Assembly (NCBI GenBank): GCA_029553955.1
Contig: JAKPJZ010000059.1
Location: 1-64,000, forward strand
Reading direction: 5' to 3'
DNA from: Chloroflexota bacterium
GTDB lineage: Bacteria > Chloroflexota > Anaerolineae > SpSt-313
DNA: 64,000 nt
Shown here: in pieces, positions 60,340 to 64,000 of the stretch
Layout: every line of letters starts with the position of its first letter
Position numbering within the stretch: position 1 is the first letter of the stretch
The notes under the pieces: model-generated
Database searches by the model: none
The model's input: only the letters and a program-made list of their open reading frames with translations
Told to the model about the DNA's origin: nothing
Made by a program: the position numbers and the translations under genes

Positions 60340-60678
60340 GTGAAAACCTTCTACTCGGCCGCGGATATCGAGCAACTGGCGAGCCAGGGCGTGCGCGAGC
60401 TGGCCGTGGATGACGACACGGTGCTCACCGCGGTGGCGCGCGAGGCGGCGGCGCAGCTCGGCGTCAGACTGGTGGCGCCAGGGCCGCACGGCTCCGTCGC
60501 TGCAGCCGCGGTGGCCACGCCCGCCGCTAGCCCCCTCAAGCCGCGGGGTTGCCAGCATGGCCCGGCCGGCAGCGGCCACAGCCAGGCCGGCGCGCCGCAC
60601 CACACCAGTGGTGGCGGCTCGAGCCAGGTGGTCGACGATCTGATCGGCGCAGTCAAGCAGCTCGCAAAGCGGGGTTAG
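60340..60678 (+). CDS. Microcompartment-associated small protein with possible encapsulation helix
   Basis: A 112-residue protein. Residues 1-45 (FYSAADIEQLASQGVRELAVDDDTVLTAVAREAAAQLGVRLV) resemble the short N-terminal module shared by EutQ/EutT-type and other BMC-associated proteins. A Gly/His/Pro-rich low-complexity linker follows (about 50-95), and residues about 95-112 (QVVDDLIGAVKQLAKRG) form an amphipathic helix of the kind used as an encapsulation peptide. The GTG start abuts the BMC-T stop. It is likely an adaptor or cargo anchor; no enzyme motif is seen. Confidence 0.75.
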   Translation: MKTFYSAADIEQLASQGVRELAVDDDTVLTAVAREAAAQLGVRLVAPGPHGSVAAAAVATPAASPLKPRGCQHGPAGSGHSQAGAPHHTSGGGSSQVVDDLIGAVKQLAKRG

Positions 60679-60679
60679 C

Positions 60680-60720
60680 GCGTGTTCGCAGACTCGTAGC
60701 CTAGCCCCTGGTGGGCGTCG
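60680..60720. repeat. GTAGCCTAGCCCC core repeat inside the BMC operon
   Basis: GTGTTCGCAGACTCGTAGCC followed by TAGCCCCTGGTGGGCGTCG: the right-hand version of the arm seen at 35901 and 47980. It lies in the 91 bp gap between the small BMC-associated gene and BMC-P. Confidence 0.6.
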
Positions 60721-60769
60721 TCACCGGCGGACTTGCCGGTCCGCAGATACGCCCCAGAGGAGGTCAGGA

Positions 60770-61060
60770 GTGATCATTGCTCAAGTGGTCGGTGCAGCGG
60801 TGGCCTCGCTCAAGCTGGACGCGTTGCAGGCGAGCAAGCTGCTGGTGGTCCAGCAGGCCGGCGCGAACGGCACGGCGGCAGGGCCGGCGTTCCTGGCGGT
60901 CGACCTGGTCGGCGCGGGCGAGGGCGAGCTGGTCATCGTGAGCCAGGGCAGCTCGGCCCGCATGGCCATCGGCAATGACCGCTCGCCGGCCGATGCGGCG
61001 ATCATTGGCATCCTGGACTCGGTATCGTATTGGGGTGCGCAGGAGGAGATGGAATCATGA
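60770..61060 (+). CDS. BMC-P pentameric vertex protein (EutN/CcmL family)
   Basis: A 96-residue protein with IIAQVVGAAVASLKLDALQASKLLVVQ, the central AVDLVGAGEGELVIVSQGSSARMA and the C-terminal PADAAIIGILDSVSYWG, matching EutN/CcmL. Pentamers cap the vertices. Start: GTG after AGGAGGTCAGGA. The stop overlaps the start of the second BMC-H (ATGA). The presence of BMC-H, BMC-T and BMC-P means a complete closed shell can be made from this locus. Confidence 0.93.
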   Translation: MIIAQVVGAAVASLKLDALQASKLLVVQQAGANGTAAGPAFLAVDLVGAGEGELVIVSQGSSARMAIGNDRSPADAAIIGILDSVSYWGAQEEMES

Positions 61061-61356
61061 CGGAAGAGCTGGACCCCGGGACGCGGGCGTTGGGCATGAT
61101 TGAGACCAAGGGCCTGGTAGCTTGCATCGAGGCCGCGGATGCGATGGTCAAGGCGGCCAACGTCCGGCTGCTGCAGCGGCGGGCCATCGGCGGGGGCTAT
61201 ATGACCGTGATGGTGCGCGGCGATGTGGGCGCGGTGCGCACCGCGCTCGAGGCGGGCAGCCAGGCGGCGCGGCGGCTGGGCCAGGTCATCTCGGTGCGCA
61301 TCCTGCCCAGCCCCCACCTGGATATCGAGCCGATTCTGCCCGAAGCACTGGAGTAG
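61057..61356 (+). CDS. BMC-H microcompartment shell protein, copy 2
   Basis: A 99-residue BMC-H: ALGMIETKGLVACIEAADAMVKAANVRLLQ, GGGYMTVMVRGDVGAVRTALEAG, VISVRILPSPH. It shares the fold and most core positions with copy 1 but differs at the pore-lining stretch (RRAIGGGY instead of QEEIGGGY), so the two could form pores of different selectivity. It is coupled to BMC-P by an ATGA overlap and three bases before the PanB-like gene. Confidence 0.93.
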   Translation: MTEELDPGTRALGMIETKGLVACIEAADAMVKAANVRLLQRRAIGGGYMTVMVRGDVGAVRTALEAGSQAARRLGQVISVRILPSPHLDIEPILPEALE

Positions 61357-61359
61357 CGT

Positions 61360-62208
61360 ATGAGCGCGCGTGTCACACCGTCGAGCCTGCGGGCCAAGAA
61401 GGGCCGCGGCCACAAGATTACCATGCTGACGGCCTACGATTTCCCTATGGCTGCGTTCATCGAGCAGGCCGGCGCCGATATCGTGCTGGTCAGCGATGCG
61501 GTCGGCACGGTCGGCAACGGCCGGGGCGAGGCGGTCTCGGTCTCGGTCGACGAGATGATCTACCACACGCGCGCCGTGCGCAATGGCGCGAAGCGGTGCA
61601 TGGTCGTGACCACCATGCCGTTCGCCTCATACAACACTACTGAGGATGCGCTGCGCACCGCCACCCGCTTGATGAAAGAGGGCGGCGCCGATGCGGTGCA
61701 CCTCGAAGGGACGCGCCGCGAAGCACACCTGATCGGCGAGATCACGGCTGTGGGCATCCCGGTGATGGGGCATGTGGGCGTGACCAAGCAAAAGATCGTC
61801 AGCGCGGGGCGCATCAAGCTACCGGCGGTCGACGCGCGGGGCGCGCAGGAGATCATCGGCGACGCGCTCGAGATGGCGCGGCAGGGCGCCTTTGCGCTGG
61901 TGCTCGAATGCCTGCCGGCGGCGCTTGGCACGATCATCACCCAGAGCCTCGATATCCCCACCATCGGCATCGGCTCGGGCAGCGATTGCGACGGCCAGGC
62001 GCTGGTGACGCAAGACATGCTCGGCCTGTTCAAAGAGCTGTCGCCGCGCTTCCTCAAGGTGTACGCCGACCTGGCGCAGACGATTGTCGGCGCGCTGGGC
62101 GCATTCCGGCAAGAAGTGGAGAGCGGCGCCTTCCCGACGCCACAGCACACCTATGCCATTGACGATGCGGAGCTGGCCAAGTTGCTGGCACAATTGCAGA
62201 GCAGATGA
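61360..62208 (+). CDS. PanB-like ketopantoate hydroxymethyltransferase homologue
   Basis: A 282-residue class II-type TIM barrel of the PanB family: KITMLTAYDFPMAAFIEQAGADIVLVSD, MIYHTRAVRNGA, TTMPFASYNTTEDALRTATRLMKEGGADAVHLEG, MGHVGVTKQK, FALVLECLPAALGTIITQSLDIPTIGIGSG and DMLGLF. In PanB the Mg-binding loop is GDSLGM; here it is SDAVGTVGNG, so the Asp is kept but the surroundings differ. PanB transfers a hydroxymethyl group to 2-oxoisovalerate. In the middle of a shell operon a related formaldehyde/2-oxoacid aldol reaction is possible. It starts three bases after BMC-H. Confidence 0.85.
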   Translation: MSARVTPSSLRAKKGRGHKITMLTAYDFPMAAFIEQAGADIVLVSDAVGTVGNGRGEAVSVSVDEMIYHTRAVRNGAKRCMVVTTMPFASYNTTEDALRTATRLMKEGGADAVHLEGTRREAHLIGEITAVGIPVMGHVGVTKQKIVSAGRIKLPAVDARGAQEIIGDALEMARQGAFALVLECLPAALGTIITQSLDIPTIGIGSGSDCDGQALVTQDMLGLFKELSPRFLKVYADLAQTIVGALGAFRQEVESGAFPTPQHTYAIDDAELAKLLAQLQSR

Positions 62209-62364
62209 CATGGCGAGGGATCGCTTCGCTCCGCTGCTCATGATGTAAGCCGCTGGACCGTAGGCGCGGCATGTTGCCGCGGGGCTCTTCTACGCGGCAC
62301 GATGCCGCGGCTACAGCGCCTGTGAGACAGATGAGACGCGACATAAGAGAGGGAGGTACAAGTC

Positions 62365-63114
62365 ATGGCTGAGTCGTTGAGGGGCAAGGTGGCGGTCATC
62401 ACCGGCGTCGGCTCTGGGTTCGCCAAGGCGACGGCCGAGCTGTTCGCCCGCACCGACCAGGTGAGCCTCGTCTTGATCGACATCAACGAGCAGGCCCTCA
62501 AGGCTACCGTCGACGCTTGCGAGGCGGCCGGCTCGAAGGTCGTCTCCTTTGTCGGCGACGTGACCAGGCCCGAGACCTTTGAGCGCGCGCTCAAAGAGAC
62601 GCTCGCCGCCTTCGGCAAGGTCGATTTCCTCATCAACTATGCCGGCGGCGCGGTCAAGGTGGCGCCCATCGAGGAGATGGACGATGCCGTCAACCGCAAG
62701 ATCATCGACCTGAACCTGACCAGCGTGATCATGAGCTGCCGCACCTTCACGCCGCAGTTCAAGCGCCAGGGCTTTGGCAAGATCATCAACGTGTCGAGCG
62801 CCTGCGACCGCCGCTCGTGGCCCGGGTGGTCGGTCTACTCGGCCGCCAAGGCCGGCGTCAACGCCTTTACCAAGTGCCTCTACACCGAGCTGCGACCCCA
62901 CGGCATCGCCGTTACGCTGCTGGTGCCCGGCGGCTCCAACACCGGCTTTCAGGGGGCGGCGCAGGGGGTCAACAAGTTCGAGTGGGACGAGTCGCTGGCG
63001 GTGCGCCCCGAGCACTTTGCCGATATGGTCTACCAGGCCTGTGCCCTCACCAAGGGCGGATGCGTATCGGAGATGCTGGTGTACGGGCTTGCCCAGGATG
63101 TCAGCGGGTTCTGA
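62365..63114 (+). CDS. Short-chain dehydrogenase/reductase
   Basis: A 249-residue classical SDR: nucleotide motif VAVITGVGSGFAKATAELF (third Gly replaced by Ala), DLNLTSV, NYAGG (canonical NNAG), catalytic Ser in INVSSACD and YSAAK. The final Gly-rich LVPGGSNTGF is normal. It probably oxidises or reduces a sugar or alcohol with NAD(P). GGGAGG precedes the ATG. It follows the shell genes on the same strand with a 156 bp gap containing a GCGGCATGTTGCCGC hairpin. Confidence 0.88.
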   Translation: MAESLRGKVAVITGVGSGFAKATAELFARTDQVSLVLIDINEQALKATVDACEAAGSKVVSFVGDVTRPETFERALKETLAAFGKVDFLINYAGGAVKVAPIEEMDDAVNRKIIDLNLTSVIMSCRTFTPQFKRQGFGKIINVSSACDRRSWPGWSVYSAAKAGVNAFTKCLYTELRPHGIAVTLLVPGGSNTGFQGAAQGVNKFEWDESLAVRPEHFADMVYQACALTKGGCVSEMLVYGLAQDVSGF

Positions 63115-63259
63115 CGCGAGGAGATTGCCTGGATAACGCGGCGCCGGGTGGCCGGCCGCGGTGCCACCATCCGTGCGCAAAGGAGGAAGCGCGGGCGACA
63201 AAAGCGCGATGCCTGAGACGTGCGGAAACACCCACATTGCCTGGAAAGGAGAACCTGAC

Positions 63260-64000
63260 GTGAAGAAGAGCCTGTTCGCCCTGTTGACCGTGGTGCTGCT
63301 CGCCGGCCTTGTCGCCGCCGGCTGCGCCCCCAAAGCGCCAGCGGCCCCAACCAGCGCTCCGGCCGTGCAGCCGGGCACCAAGCCGATGAAGATCGCGTTC
63401 TTTGTGTCGGATCTGTCGAACGTGTTCCATCAGGCGCAGTTCACCGAGGCCAAGAAGTACGGCAAGGAGAAATATGGCGCCGAGGTGTACGCGTTCGACG
63501 GCAAGTCGGACGGGGCCGTGATGACGCAGAACGTGGACCAGGTGGTGGCGCAGGGCATGGATGGGGCCACGCTGCACATCTGGGACTTTGAGGCGGCCAA
63601 GCCCGGCGTGCTGGATGCCTTGAAGAAGGGCATCATCATGACGTCGTTCTTCAGCCCGTTGGCCGATACCGGCATTCCGACGGCGCGCAGCGACGAGGCC
63701 GGCATCTCCTTCGCCATGGGCGCCGAGATGGCCACGCAGTGGAAGGCGGCGCACCCCGACAAGCCGATCGTGATGGTGCAGTTGGGGTGGCCGAACCACA
63801 CCGAGGTCAAGTCGGGCCGGACCGATCCCTTTGTGGCGGGTGTGCGCTCGGTGGATGCCAACGCGAAGGACCTGGGCTGCCAGGATGCGAGCAAGGGTCC
63901 CGACGCGGCCAAGCAGATCGTGTTGGACCTGGTGACGCAGCATCCCGAGGTGAACCTGATCTACTCGGAGGCTTCGAACCTGACGGTGGGCACGATGGCG
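63260..64000 (+). CDS. ABC transporter sugar-type substrate-binding lipoprotein, 3' end beyond the window
   Basis: An open frame of at least 247 codons running off the right edge. The signal peptide has lipobox LVAAGC; then comes a periplasmic-binding-protein type I (RbsB-like) fold: MKIAFFVSDLSNVFHQAQFTEAKKYGKEKYGAEVYAFDGKSDGAVMTQNVDQVVAQGMDGATLHI, then DEAGISFAMGAEMATQWKAAHPDK. It starts at GTG 63260 after AAAGGAG. Such proteins bring monosaccharides or their relatives to an ABC importer. Being last in line after the microcompartment genes, it may import the substrate they process. Confidence 0.87.
   Translation, partial: MKKSLFALLTVVLLAGLVAAGCAPKAPAAPTSAPAVQPGTKPMKIAFFVSDLSNVFHQAQFTEAKKYGKEKYGAEVYAFDGKSDGAVMTQNVDQVVAQGMDGATLHIWDFEAAKPGVLDALKKGIIMTSFFSPLADTGIPTARSDEAGISFAMGAEMATQWKAAHPDKPIVMVQLGWPNHTEVKSGRTDPFVAGVRSVDANAKDLGCQDASKGPDAAKQIVLDLVTQHPEVNLIYSEASNLTVGTMA

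Overview
The window is a GC-rich (by eye about two-thirds G+C), densely coding bacterial chromosome segment. Chloroflexota (Anaerolineae-like) is my best guess. The basis is the gene mix: lipoproteins with long Pro/Thr-rich linkers, a fused 2-oxoacid dehydrogenase E1, SWIM/TPR-like proteins and GerMN lipoproteins. The many families of small palindromic repeats point the same way. This is an inference, not a phylogenetic result.

Layout. 1-10 kb: a PIN-domain gene and a DUF5677-like gene, then a type I restriction-modification operon on the minus strand (hsdR, hsdM, hsdS). The operon is interrupted by a REP-associated tyrosine transposase (RAYT) and is full of a 31-32 bp palindrome that also lies in frame inside hsdM and inside the transposase. 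10-27 kb: ordinary and accessory genes. These are a small toxin-antitoxin pair, degenerate PyrD/PyrK-like genes, an exported amidase, an L,D-transpeptidase, an inositol-dehydrogenase-like oxidoreductase, a nitroreductase, a 7TM hybrid histidine kinase, a C-terminally truncated acyl-CoA synthetase, a uronate-isomerase-like amidohydrolase, two tandem YbjN-like genes, a HAD hydrolase and an FmdB-type zinc ribbon behind a CsoR-like operator. 27-30 kb: an M3 peptidase and a UroD-family protein.

30-41 kb is the most unusual region. A sensor kinase and a NarL-type response regulator bracket a cluster of exported redox-type proteins: two lipid-anchored UGSC-family selenoproteins, a DUF4352-like lipoprotein, a rhodanese lipoprotein and a MauE/DoxX-like membrane protein. 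A third, cytoplasmic UGSC selenoprotein follows. Each of the three selenoprotein genes has one in-frame TGA at the equivalent position (U-x-x-C), with coding similarity on both sides and a SECIS-like hairpin directly downstream. An ORF caller splits all three.

41-48 kb: an Atg22/UMF1-type MFS transporter, then a decaying DNA methylase plus restriction-endonuclease-like pair (frameshift in a G tract, a 118 bp MITE insertion and a nonsense codon), and a GH1 beta-glucosidase. 48-54 kb: a TPR-like protein, a GerMN lipoprotein, an ATGA-coupled operon (M42 aminopeptidase, MFS, methyltransferase), an FtsB/DivIC-like gene and initiator tRNA-fMet.

54-64 kb: a probable bacterial microcompartment locus. 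A strong promoter precedes a fused E1 alpha/beta 2-oxoacid dehydrogenase. It is followed by the E2 acyltransferase, an HPS/KGPDC-like TIM barrel with an unfamiliar C-terminal extension, shell proteins (BMC-H, BMC-T, BMC-P, BMC-H), a small protein with a possible encapsulation helix, a PanB-like enzyme, an SDR oxidoreductase and a sugar-type ABC substrate-binding lipoprotein that runs off the right edge. Neither the signature aldehyde dehydrogenase nor a PduL phosphotransacylase lies inside the window, so the pathway is not settled.
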